From: Echinicola marina
GTDB lineage: Bacteria > Bacteroidota > Bacteroidia > Cytophagales > Cyclobacteriaceae
Direction: 5' to 3'
NCBI RefSeq assembly: GCF_020463795.1
Contig: NZ_CP080025.1
Span: 1,057,001-1,121,000, forward strand
Length of the DNA stretch: 64,000 nt
This document shows, in pieces, positions 40,201 to 46,679 of the stretch (the first letter of the stretch is position 1; the number at the start of each line of letters is the position of its first letter). The position numbers and the translations under genes are program-made. Below the pieces are notes generated by a model that worked only from the letters and a program-made list of their open reading frames with translations, did no database searches and had not been told where the DNA came from.

Positions 40201-43200
40201 CTTGAGTCGCTGCATAAGATGCAGAGTAGATCCAGATTTCATCCAAATCCAGTTCATTATCACCATCATCTCCACTTACATAAGTTGCGCCACCTGCAAA
40301 GGCATCGGCCACACTTACGCCGGTCAAGCTTACATTACCTGTATTCCTAATAGTAATAGTATAGTTCAAAGTGGTTGGAGCACTGATATTTCCTTCATCC
40401 ACTGTTTTATTGATGGCAACACCAGGACCTTGATTGATTTCTGTTGTCGCATCATCTTGAACATCTGCTGTCTCATTGCTACTTACAACCGCTATATTCA
40501 CCAAGTCAGCACCTGCATTGATATCTGCCTGATCGGCAGTATAACTTGCACTATATTCCCAAGATTCTGCCAAATCCAACTCACCATCACCATCAATATC
40601 TCCACTTACATAAGTCGCACCACCTGCAAAAACATCTGCTACACTTACTCCGGTCAAGCTCACATTACCAGTATTGGTTACCGTAATCGTATAGTTCAAG
40701 GTAGTTGGCGCAGCAATACTTGAAGCATCTACTACTTTAACAATGGCTATGCCTGCATTTTGATCGATAGTAGTGGTAACATCATCCTGAGCATCTGCAG
40801 CTTCATTGCTGCTTACAACTGCTATATTTACCAAATCATTACCTGCGTCTATATCTGCCTGACTTGCATTGTAGGAGGCATTGTATACCCAAGATTCTGC
40901 GAGATCTAATTTGCCATCATTATCTGCATCACCGCTTACATAAGTTGCTCCGCCTGCAAAAGCATCTGCTACACTTACGCCTGTCAAGCTTATATTACCA
41001 GTATTGGTTACAGTAATCGTGTAGTTCAAAGTAGTAGGTTCGCTGATACTTGCTTTGTCCACTACCTTAGAGATTGCAATACTTGGATTTTGAGCAATGG
41101 TAGTAGTCGCATCATCTTGTGCATCGGCTGCTTCGGAACTGCTCACAACGGCTATGTTAACAAGAGCAGCACCTGCATCTATATTTGCTTGAGTAGCATT
41201 ATAACTTGCGCTATAGATCCACTCTTCATTCAAATCCAATTCATCATCGCCATCTCCATCTCCGCTTACATAGCTGGCTCCATTTGCAAAAGCATCCGAC
41301 ACGCTAACATTTGTAAGGCTTACATTACCTGTATTGGTTACTGTAATGGTATAGTTAAGAGTAGTTGGCTCACTGATTTCAGCTACATCCACTACTTTCT
41401 CAATGGCAATAACCGGGTTTTGATCAATTGTCGTAGTGGCATCAGCACTCGCATCATCTGTTTCATTACTGCTTACTACCGCAGTATTTACTAAATCCGT
41501 GCCGGCATCAATATCATCCTGAGTAACCTCATAAGTAGCACTGTATTCCCATGATTCAGAAATATCCAACTGATTGTCATTATCAGTATCACCGCCTACG
41601 AAGCTTGCACCACCTGCAAAGTCATCCGCTACGCTCACTCCAGTCAAGCTCTGGTTACCTGTGTTGCTTACTGTAATGGTATAAGTCAAAGTACCCGGAG
41701 AAGAAATACTTGAAAGATCTACTGTCTTTTCAATATTGATAGCTGGCGCATAAACCGTTACCACAAAATCATAATTGGCAGTATTTCCGCACTCATCTGT
41801 TGCAATCCAAGAAACATTGGTATCTCCCAATCCAAAAGCAACGCCATCTAATGAACTGGCCACTACTGGAGTATTGCCATTAATGGTATAACTCAACTCT
41901 ACTGTACTACAATTATCTGAAGCAACGGCATCGAATTCTCCAGCTGAAGCCACATATTCAGTTCCACCAGCTGCTATAGTTCTTACTTCCGGATCATTTG
42001 GTCCTGAACTAAAGATGGGATCAGTAGTATCATTGATATTGATAAGCTGAATTTCTGTGTCAGAAAGACCACAATTATCAGTAACCGTAAAAGTCCTAGT
42101 AACAACAATCGGACAAGTTCCTGAGAAACTGTCCTGATAGGTAATACTCGCTATATTTTCTTCTATAATGCTTCCTCCCTCATCGATAAAATCCTGAAGA
42201 GAAATAAGTACCTCTGTATCACTATAAGCCAAAGCGGTTTCCCCACTTCCCACCAAATCATTCACCCCACAAGCTTCAATGTCCAATCCAGCAGGAGCAG
42301 TCACTACCGGAGCAGTATCGTCTCCAACATTTACCGTTGTATTAAGATCAACTGAACATCCTCTAGAATCGGTGATGGTAACAGTATAACTTCCTGCAGC
42401 TAGACCAGAGTAAGTAGATCCATTAAGTGTTCCAGTACTAGGAGATATAGCATACGAATAGTTACCATCTCCCCCAGCCTGGTTCGAAATGGTAATAATT
42501 CCATCACTGGCCCCAGAACAACTAATATCATCTGCGGTAATATCAGCCGTAATTGGAGCGTATACATTTATTGTTTCATTATAGGTGCTTTGGGTTCCTT
42601 CATTATCAGTAACTGTTAATGCCACATTGTAGCTCCCTGCACCTGGAAAAGTATGCAAAGGATTTAATGCGGAAGAATTTGTACCATCGCCAAAATTCCA
42701 GCTAATCGTATACGGCGAAATTCCTCCATTGGTGGTGGAGGTAAACTGTACTGAAAAATCACTTTCGCCAGGCAAACAACTTTGCGCATCAAACTGAACG
42801 GCCAAAGGAGCGGCGACTACTATACTGGCTGGCTGCTCACATTGCGATTGAGAATAATCACCGCAATCAATCGGTTCATCTGGAGCATTATCACTTGTTT
42901 TCCAAACAATTAGAGGAAGACTCAGGGTTAGCTCTTGGCCACACTCCCAACTAATCGGACCATAAATTACTCTATTACTTACCTCATTTTTACTTGAAGG
43001 CATATCCCCTAAAGGGACATCCAAGTAAATGGAATCGGCTCCGATGACCAAATCAGCATATAACCGACCAAAATAGTTACTAGCTTTTTGATTGGATAAA
43101 ATCCCAATTGAAACATAAACGCCATTAATTGGCTCTCCTGTTGTACACGTTTTGTTCGCATCCGTAATTGGAACTCCATTCACATCGCTCAAAAACACTC

Positions 43201-43342
43201 CAGCAATCGAATAATTGTTGGAGGTACATCCATATCCACAATCTCTCAGATCAGCATTTGATTGGGCTTGAACATAACCAATGTTGAATATTCCAATTAG
43301 ACAGAAAAAGCTAAATAAGAAATACTTAGTGAATGATTTCAT
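31265..43342 (-). CDS. giant T9SS type B repeat adhesin, 4025 residues
   Basis: A predicted surface protein of roughly 0.4 MDa. It has a signal peptide (about 1-26, ending GYVQAQ), a Cys-containing N-terminal region, a PKD domain (about 185-260, SWNFGDGTNS) and SprB-like and HYR-like segments to residue 534. Then come 24 modules of about 110 residues (535-3177), three shorter relatives (about 3178-3490) and a cadherin-like domain (VLDNDATDFVELD, SGTDTFTYQVCD). Two DUF11-type domains and a gliding-motility-associated C-terminal sorting domain (about 3932-4025, NVITPGDVDNKNDQF, FNRWGDHVY, LNAGSYFYVLT) complete it. The last domain marks export by T9SS with type B sorting. Most modules carry an acidic EF-hand-like loop such as DADNDGELDLTE. 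The next two genes are a PorP/SprF homologue and an OmpA protein. The role is probably adhesion, gliding or biofilm; the ligand is unknown. Confidence 0.92.
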   Translation of the reverse strand: MKSFTKYFLFSFFCLIGIFNIGYVQAQSNADLRDCGYGCTSNNYSIAGVFLSDVNGVPITDANKTCTTGEPINGVYVSIGILSNQKASNYFGRLYADLVIGADSIYLDVPLGDMPSSKNEVSNRVIYGPISWECGQELTLSLPLIVWKTSDNAPDEPIDCGDYSQSQCEQPASIVVAAPLAVQFDAQSCLPGESDFSVQFTSTTNGGISPYTISWNFGDGTNSSALNPLHTFPGAGSYNVALTVTDNEGTQSTYNETINVYAPITADITADDISCSGASDGIITISNQAGGDGNYSYAISPSTGTLNGSTYSGLAAGSYTVTITDSRGCSVDLNTTVNVGDDTAPVVTAPAGLDIEACGVNDLVGSGETALAYSDTEVLISLQDFIDEGGSIIEENIASITYQDSFSGTCPIVVTRTFTVTDNCGLSDTEIQLININDTTDPIFSSGPNDPEVRTIAAGGTEYVASAGEFDAVASDNCSTVELSYTINGNTPVVASSLDGVAFGLGDTNVSWIATDECGNTANYDFVVTVYAPAINIEKTVDLSSISSPGTLTYTITVSNTGNQSLTGVSVADDFAGGASFVGGDTDNDNQLDISESWEYSATYEVTQDDIDAGTDLVNTAVVSSNETDDASADATTTIDQNPVIAIEKVVDVAEISEPTTLNYTITVTNTGNVSLTNVSVSDAFANGASYVSGDGDGDDELDLNEEWIYSASYNATQANIDAGAALVNIAVVSSSEAADAQDDATTTIAQNPSIAISKVVDKASISEPTTLNYTITVTNTGNISLTGVSVADAFAGGATYVSGDADNDGKLDLAESWVYNASYNASQADIDAGNDLVNIAVVSSNEAADAQDDVTTTIDQNAGIAIVKVVDASSIAAPTTLNYTITVTNTGNVSLTGVSVADVFAGGATYVSGDIDGDGELDLAESWEYSASYTADQADINAGADLVNIAVVSSNETADVQDDATTEINQGPGVAINKTVDEGNISAPTTLNYTITIRNTGNVSLTGVSVADAFAGGATYVSGDDGDNELDLDEIWIYSASYAATQADIDAGTALVNTAVVSTNETPDAQDDATTTITQTPGIAIEKVVDEGNISSPTTLNYTITVTNDGNISLTNVSVADAFAGGADYESGDADNDGELDLNEEWVYSASYNATQADIDGGADLVNIAIASSDESGNAQDEATTTIEQTPSIAIEKVVDVADISEPTTLNYTITVTNTGNISLTGVAVADAFAGGAILVSGDDDTDGELDLGEEWIYSASYAATQADIDAGTALVNTAIVSSNEAADAQDDAVTTITQTPGIAIEKVVDVADISEPTTLNYTITVTNTGNISLTGVAVADAFAGGAILVSGDDDTDGELDLVEEWIYSASYAATQADIDAGTDLVNIAVVSSNETVDAQDDATTTITQTPSIAIEKVVDVADISEPTTLNYTITVTNTGNVSLTGVSVADAFAGGATLVSGDDDTDGELDLVEEWTYSASYAATQADIDAGTALVNTAIVSSNEAADAQDDAVTTITQTPGIAIEKVVDVADISEPTTLNYTITVTNTGNISLTGVSVSDAFAGGATLVSGDDDTDGELDLTESWIYSASYDATQSDIDGGADLVNTAIASSNESSNAQDDAVTTITQTPGILIEKVVDAADISEPTILNYTITVTNTGNISLTGVSVSDAFAGGATFESGDADNDGELDLTESWIYSASYAATQADIDAGTDLVNTAIVSSNESGNAQDDAVTTITQTPGIAIEKVVDVADISEPTILNYTITVTNTGNISLTGVSVADAFAGGATFESGDADNDGELDLTESWIYSASYAATQADIDAGSDLVNTAIVSSNEAADAQDDAVTTITQTPGIAIEKVVDATSIGAPTTLNYTITVTNTGNVSLTGVSVADAFAGGASLVSGDTDNDGELDLTEIWEYSATYEAIQSDIDAGSDLVNTAIVSSNEAADAQDDAVTSISQGPGIAIVKVVDQVNISEPTTLNYTITVRNTGNVSLTGVSVADAFAGGASLVSGDDDNDGELDLTEIWEYGADYDATQSDIDAGVALVNTAVVSSNETADAQDDATTTITQIPGIAIEKVVDVSDISEPTTLNYTITVTNTGNVSLTGVSVADVFAGGASLVSGDEDNDGELDLAESWIYNASYDASQGDIDGGADLINIAIVSSNESDNAQDDATTTITQTPGIAIEKVVDVAAIDAPTTLNYTITVTNTGNVSLTGVSVADAFASGATLVSGDEDTDGELDLTEEWVYSASYAATQSDIDAGSDLVNVAIVSSNETADVQDDATTTITQIPGIAIEKVVDATDISAPTTLNYTITVTNTGNVSLTGVSVADAFAGGATLESGDADNDGELDLTETWIYSASYAATQSDIDAGVDLVNVAIVSSNETADAQDDAVTTITQTPGIAIDKVVDVADISAPTTLNYTITVTNTGNVSLTGVSVADAFAGGATLVSGDADNDGELDLTEEWVYSASYAATQSDIDAGVDLVNVAVVSSNETADAQDDAVTTVTQTPGIAIEKVVNATDISAPTTLNYTITVTNTGNVSLTGVSVADAFAGGATYVSGDADTDGELDLTEEWVYSADYDATQSDIDAGVALVNTGVVSSNETADAQDDAITTITQIPGIAIEKVVDVSDISEPTTLNYTITVTNTGNISLTGVSVADAFAGGVTYVSGDADNDGELDLTEEWVYSASYAATQVDIDAGLDLLNVAVVSSNEAADAQDDAVTTITQTPAFTVNKIVDLGNINAPTTLAYTIEIVNTGNISLNDINPVDIMPNGKAGDLSSPTESINTNDVLEVGEKWTYAASYVATQADIDKGMPLVNTVTITVNEVSGSVSDDALTSITQSAGIAIDKVVDATEISAPTTLNYTITVTNTGNVSLTGVSVVDAFAGGATLESGDADNDGELDLTEEWVYSASYAATQSDIDAGVDLVNVAVVSSNETADAQDDAVTTITQTPGIAIDKVVDATDISAPTTLNYTITVTNTGNVSLTGVSVADDFAGGATLESGDADNDGELDLTESWIYSASYAATQGDIDAGLDLVNTAIVSSNETGSAQDDAVTTITQTPGIAIEKVVDAADISAPTTLNYTITVTNTGNISLTGVSVADAFAGGATYVSGDADNDTELDLTEEWVYSASYAATQVDIDAGSDLLNVAVVSSNETADAQDDAVTMITQSASIDLIKSVDKESYSALGEVITYTLTVTNTGNVSLSDVIVTDPLTGLDENIGSLMPSEERQVITTYAITQEDLDAGMLTNIASASGDSPGGEQEGDSDEVSIDGDQIPGIHLDKVAISESFDEVGDVLDYEIHVTNTGNVTLSNIFIVDPLTGLVHNVESLAPGDVETALTSYTVTQEDLDRGFVNNHASVIGKGPRDSDHEFGDEEDVPAELSAGISLEKIADKESFSVTGEVITYTLTVTNTGNVTLNNVIVSDPLTGFEETVASLSPGQTASFNTPYTVTQSDLDNGGVTNVANASANDPQGNVIEDDASEESGASFNRIIANDDNFGTFNRPNSRTFGNILLNDRLNGQPVSPDEVDFEFVDLDGIIGLEIAADGTLSILPGVEAREYTLRYELREKLNPSNMDDALVTFRIVANEVLPMNDEVTTNQNQEVNIDVLDNDATDFVELDNSSVTVVDGPANGSVTVNSDGTVTYVPDTNFSGTDTFTYQVCDVSIPDPICGTAEVTVEVRPLSMSIEKTVDVTSATVGEMVTYTINLTNNSTFTVEDIILSDLLPAELMIVSSTMEPVAGETTVWSVPSLGVGESISFDIQVMTLTEGTAVNVATATAGDYSVSDEADPVVIELADIDLSITKSSMDAEIYEGDQFDYQIIVRNEGMADASDVLVSDRLPSNVSFVDATYVSSTDEIVPQMDVNGQNVTWSIPSFPVGGELTITLTVRAEAPGNVINEVTVDAAENEIDPDDNTAIDQNVIEPFFIPNVITPGDVDNKNDQFVIKGLDKFEQNEIVIFNRWGDHVYEAKDYQQDWTAEGLNAGSYFYVLTVTDRQGEQHIFKGWIQVIKDGSELDN
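33812..41740 (-). repeat. 24 tandem ~330-bp modules in the adhesin gene
   Basis: An uninterrupted array encoding residues 535-3177. The period is 330 bp, except for one 345-bp unit at 34802-35146 that is divergent. Each unit starts near IAIEKVVDVADISEPTTLNY (DUF7507/DUF11-type beta-sandwich), passes NTGNVSLTGVSVADAFAGG, the acidic loop and SYAATQSDIDAG, and ends ADAQDDAVTTITQ. Neighbouring and distant units share long stretches of nearly identical DNA, so the array is prone to unequal recombination and gene conversion, and to assembly collapse with short reads. Confidence 0.93.
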
Positions 43343-43355
43343 GACTGTCTTTCTA

Positions 43356-43595
43356 TTAAAGTGAAGCTAATGCCCCACTTGTTAAATTGATATATTGAAA
43401 ATTTAAACCAGTATCCTGGATATTAACTGGGGAGCGCAGGAAAGAGCTATCTACCTGATCACCAGTACCTAAAATTCTGCCCATCGAAAAACTATCCATT
43501 GCTAGATCCAAAAGCAGAAAGATTTTTTCTCTTCTTGTTTTTGCCAAATCAAAAAACTTGATGCGTGTAATTTCCTTGTAAAAGTTTTTGTTCAT
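43356..43595 (-). CDS. small hypothetical protein upstream of the adhesin
   Basis: A 79-residue frame ending 13 bases before the adhesin ATG, in the same direction and with no terminator between them. The N-terminal half is basic and helical (MNKNFYKEITRIKFFDLAKT, REKIFLLLDLAMDSFS), and the C-terminal half is rich in Ser, Leu and Asn (VDSSFLRSPVNIQDTG). There is no signal peptide or membrane segment. The tight spacing suggests that it is the first gene of the T9SS adhesin operon, with a regulatory or leader role, or a cytosolic small protein. I do not recognise a family, and a chance frame is possible. Confidence 0.5.
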   Translation of the reverse strand: MNKNFYKEITRIKFFDLAKTRREKIFLLLDLAMDSFSMGRILGTGDQVDSSFLRSPVNIQDTGLNFQYINLTSGALASL

Positions 43596-43899
43596 AAGCC
43601 TACTGTTTATTCTTACCTAATCCAGCCAAAAACAATCTTTATAGACACTTATAGACTATTTTACGCTGTTCAAATACACTATTTTGCTATAAAAGTACAT
43701 CAATTGTCTTTTCCTACAAAGGAAAATGTGTTTTATTTTTAAATAAAAGTCATTTTTTATAAACTAAATTGCGTTTTTATGTGTACAAAAAGTAGTTAAA
43801 TTCACTAGAAGACTTCCTATTTAACCGCTTGAAGATGAGACATATTAAGCTCAAAAGATATTTTTCCTATCTTGTAATAAACCAGCAAAAAGGAGAAAA
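43596..43899. other. divergent intergenic region, adhesin operon / ALDH
   Basis: 304 AT-rich bases between the start of the small ORF and the aldehyde dehydrogenase. It must hold the promoter of the 16-kb adhesin operon. I find no perfect TAnnTTTG box on either strand. An AAGGAG sequence ends 4 bases before the ALDH ATG, a rare SD-like site for this window. Confidence 0.45.
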
Positions 43900-45333
43900 A
43901 TGGCGAGCATGAACATTTCTGAGGACCTATCAAACACCTTTGCAATTCAAAAAATCAGGGCAATTAAACAGCGAAAAAGCTCCTGTCAAGAGCGCATCAA
44001 ATCCTTGAAAAAACTGCTTGAATGGATCAAGAAAAATCAGGAAGAAATTTCAAAAGCCATCTATGCCGATTTTAAAAAACCAGCAGCTGAGGTAGCGATC
44101 ACAGAGACTGCCTATGTCCTTATGGAAATCAAGCATGCCATTAAAAATCTAGCTGACTGGATGAAACCCAAAAAAGTCCCCAGTCCAATATATTTTATGG
44201 GCAGTAAATCTTATATCCATTTTGAACCAAAGGGACAGGCGTTAATCATCGCTCCTTGGAATTTTCCTTTCAATTTAAGTGTAGGGCCACTCATTTCTGC
44301 GCTTGCCGCAGGCTGCACGGTCTGCCTGAAGCCTTCCGAACTTACTCCTCATACATCGGCATTGATCCGACGAATGTGTTTGGAATGTTTTGAAAAAGAG
44401 GAAGTGGCCGTCTTTGAAGGAGATGCAGAAATGGCCAGACAGCTATTATCCTTTCCTTTTGACCATATATTCTTCACAGGCAGCCCAGGGGTGGGAAAAA
44501 TGGTAATGACGGCAGCTGCCAAACACCTCTCCAGCATCACTTTAGAGCTCGGAGGAAAATCCCCGGTAATCATCGACAAAAGCTATGATGTGAAAGATGC
44601 TGTACCAAAAGTCGCAGCAGGAAAGTGGATCAACTGTGGTCAAACCTGCATTGCACCTGACTTTTTATTTGTCCATGAATCCCAAAAAGAACAGCTCATC
44701 ACAAGCCTGATCCAACAAATCAAAAAAATGTACCCTGCAAGAAAAAACAGCATCTCTTCCAATAAAGATTATGGGAGGATCATTGGCCAAAAACACTTGA
44801 ACCGTCTACAGCACCTATTGGTAGATGCCCAAACAAAAGGAGCTGCAATTAATTTTGGAGGTGAAATAAGAAAGGAAGATAACTATATGGAACCAACTAT
44901 TATTTCGGGCATGACGGAAGAAATGCTACTCATGAAAGAGGAAATCTTTGGGCCCATATTGCCTATAATTACCTACAGCAAAACGGAGGATGTGATCAAT
45001 TACTTAGTCCAAAAACCCAAGCCTTTGGCGCTATATGTTTTTTCCGAAGACAAAAGTTGCATTGATCAATTACTTCAAAATATAAGTGCTGGCTCTATGG
45101 CAATCAACGACTGCGGCATTCAGTATTTACAAAACAACCTTCCATTTGGCGGCACCAAGGAAAGTGGTATCGGAAAAGCTCATGGCCATGCTGGATTTAT
45201 GGCCTTTAGCAATGAAAAATCAGTGCTGAAACAACGCAAAGGCAAAACTCCGCTCAACATCCTTTATCCTCCCTATGACCTAAAAACCAATAAAATCATT
45301 ACAGGAATCCTTAATTACCTTGCTAAAAACTAA
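43900..45333 (+). CDS. aldehyde dehydrogenase
   Basis: A 477-residue NAD(P)-dependent aldehyde dehydrogenase of the class 3-like (AlkH/YwdH) group, judged by length and by the C-terminal LNILYPPYDLKTNKI, which is typical of that group. The cofactor motif IIAPWNFPFNLSVGP is visible, as are the general-base Glu216 in LELGGKSP and the nucleophile Cys250 in NCGQTCIAPD. Their 34-residue spacing is normal. FTGSPGVGKMVM forms the Rossmann turn. Class 3-like enzymes oxidise medium- and long-chain fatty aldehydes. That would fit plasmalogen turnover by the lysoplasmalogenase at 23.3 kb, but the genes are not linked and this is only a suggestion. Confidence 0.92.
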   Translation: MASMNISEDLSNTFAIQKIRAIKQRKSSCQERIKSLKKLLEWIKKNQEEISKAIYADFKKPAAEVAITETAYVLMEIKHAIKNLADWMKPKKVPSPIYFMGSKSYIHFEPKGQALIIAPWNFPFNLSVGPLISALAAGCTVCLKPSELTPHTSALIRRMCLECFEKEEVAVFEGDAEMARQLLSFPFDHIFFTGSPGVGKMVMTAAAKHLSSITLELGGKSPVIIDKSYDVKDAVPKVAAGKWINCGQTCIAPDFLFVHESQKEQLITSLIQQIKKMYPARKNSISSNKDYGRIIGQKHLNRLQHLLVDAQTKGAAINFGGEIRKEDNYMEPTIISGMTEEMLLMKEEIFGPILPIITYSKTEDVINYLVQKPKPLALYVFSEDKSCIDQLLQNISAGSMAINDCGIQYLQNNLPFGGTKESGIGKAHGHAGFMAFSNEKSVLKQRKGKTPLNILYPPYDLKTNKIITGILNYLAKN

Positions 45334-45336
45334 TTA

Positions 45337-45828
45337 TTAATCAAAGTCCAAGTCATCAACTTCATGGTCCTTATATAAAATCAAAGTCTTGGGTTTGTCA
45401 TTGAGGTAAAAATTGACCATGTTTTGCTGTTCGGGAAAGTCACTGATCAGCACTTTATTACTAATTTTGACCTTCTTGGGAAAAGACACATTTTTGGCTT
45501 CCAGATAAAACCAGGCAGCATCCTCTTCTACCTCATACCCCAAATATTCAAGCTTGACTACCTTACCATTGATCTCGTAAACATTATTCTCCAACAAATA
45601 CGCTTTGACAAAGTCACTCAATCTTTCGGGGTCTTGGGGATGTAAAAAATCGAGGTCCTCATCATATTTTTTACTAAGTGCCTGCTCTAGGTCATCCCAA
45701 AAAATCTTTTGGGCTATTTCCAAACTTTTGGCCTCAGCATTATAGTTAATATCCGTCACACTGATATAAAAAGGATGAAGATTCACCATCCATCCAAGCA
45801 TCCATATGACTATATAATTATATAACAT
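45337..45828 (-). CDS. DUF6702-family protein
   Basis: A 163-residue predicted periplasmic protein. A hydrophobic N terminus (NYIVIWMLGWMVNLHPFYIS) acts as signal or anchor, and the segment HPFYISVTDINYN with EIAQKIFWDDLEQAL is the marker of DUF6702 proteins. Members are usually encoded beside an M1-type peptidase and a HupE-like membrane protein, as here (46004 and 46680), although this gene is on the opposite strand. The function is unknown. An alternative later start would remove most of the hydrophobic leader, so I keep the ATG at 45828. It converges on the ALDH gene with 3 bases between the stops. Confidence 0.75.
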   Translation of the reverse strand: MLYNYIVIWMLGWMVNLHPFYISVTDINYNAEAKSLEIAQKIFWDDLEQALSKKYDEDLDFLHPQDPERLSDFVKAYLLENNVYEINGKVVKLEYLGYEVEEDAAWFYLEAKNVSFPKKVKISNKVLISDFPEQQNMVNFYLNDKPKTLILYKDHEVDDLDFD

Positions 45829-46003
45829 TTAGTTATTGATTTTTACTATTTGTCCAAATTAAACATTAATATTACACCGCTGTTTTTCATACCCAACTTA
45901 AACTAAGCCAAGTCCTCATTGAGAAGTTTCAAAAGCTTGTGTTTTACAAAAATACATGCTTTAACCGGAATCTTTTCAATCTGATGGAAAAACGAAAAAT
46001 TAC

Positions 46004-46585
46004 ATGAATCAGTTTCAAGCGTATTTTAAATTAGGCATGGACCATATCCTTGACCTAAAAGGTTTTGACCACATCTTATTTATTATTGCACTTTGCGCTA
46101 TCTACCTGTTAAGGGATTGGAAAAAAATCTTGATCTTGGTAACTGCATTTACCATAGGTCATTCGATTACTCTTGCGCTTGCCACCTTAAATATCTTTAC
46201 TGTAAAAGCCAACTTAATAGAATTCCTTATCCCTGTTACAATCGCCGTCACTGCCTTTTTTAATATCCTGAGGCCTAGACCTTCAAGTGGATCTGGGATT
46301 CAGGCCAATTATTTCTTTGCACTATTCTTTGGCTTGATCCACGGCTTAGGCTTTTCCAACTACCTCAAATCATTGCTTGGAAGGGAAAGTTCGATCTGGG
46401 AACCTCTCTTAGCCTTTAACCTCGGCTTGGAGGTAGGACAGCTCATCATAGTAGGAATTTTCATCTTAATTTCGTCTATTGCCATTGGTATCTTGAGTGC
46501 CAATAGAAAAGAATGGGCATTGGTCATTTCCTCTGTGGTATTTGGCATGGCCATTATGATGGTATTGGACGCAATATATTGGTAA
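46004..46585 (+). CDS. HupE/UreJ-family membrane protein
   Basis: A 193-residue inner-membrane protein with about six hydrophobic segments. The His-containing family motifs are visible: GMDHILDLKGFDHILFIIAL in the first part, VTAFTIGHSITLALA in the second and GLIHGLGFSNYLKSLL in the third. Characterised HupE proteins transport nickel for hydrogenase, and the His/Asp motifs bind metal. No hydrogenase or urease genes are near, so the metal here is uncertain. The neighbouring DUF6702 protein and M1 peptidase form a recurrent Bacteroidota set of unknown joint role. The M1 peptidase starts 94 bases downstream. Confidence 0.85.
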   Translation: MNQFQAYFKLGMDHILDLKGFDHILFIIALCAIYLLRDWKKILILVTAFTIGHSITLALATLNIFTVKANLIEFLIPVTIAVTAFFNILRPRPSSGSGIQANYFFALFFGLIHGLGFSNYLKSLLGRESSIWEPLLAFNLGLEVGQLIIVGIFILISSIAIGILSANRKEWALVISSVVFGMAIMMVLDAIYW

Positions 46586-46679
46586 TTAGCACAACCCAAA
46601 TACAACCTATAATAAGAGTTCACTGATCAATCAGTAAGAACAGTCATGTTTCTTATTCATAAAAACTCAATAGAGAGAT

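Noticed and set aside
36902-41494. Several plus-strand open frames inside the adhesin gene (for example 37562-38164 and 40202-40723)
   Set aside because: They are antisense shadows of the 330-bp modules. They repeat with the same period and have Cys/Ile-rich, low-likelihood protein sequences.
33812-41740. Regular repeats that might suggest a CRISPR array
   Set aside because: The 330-bp period is fully coding, without short identical repeats and unique spacers.
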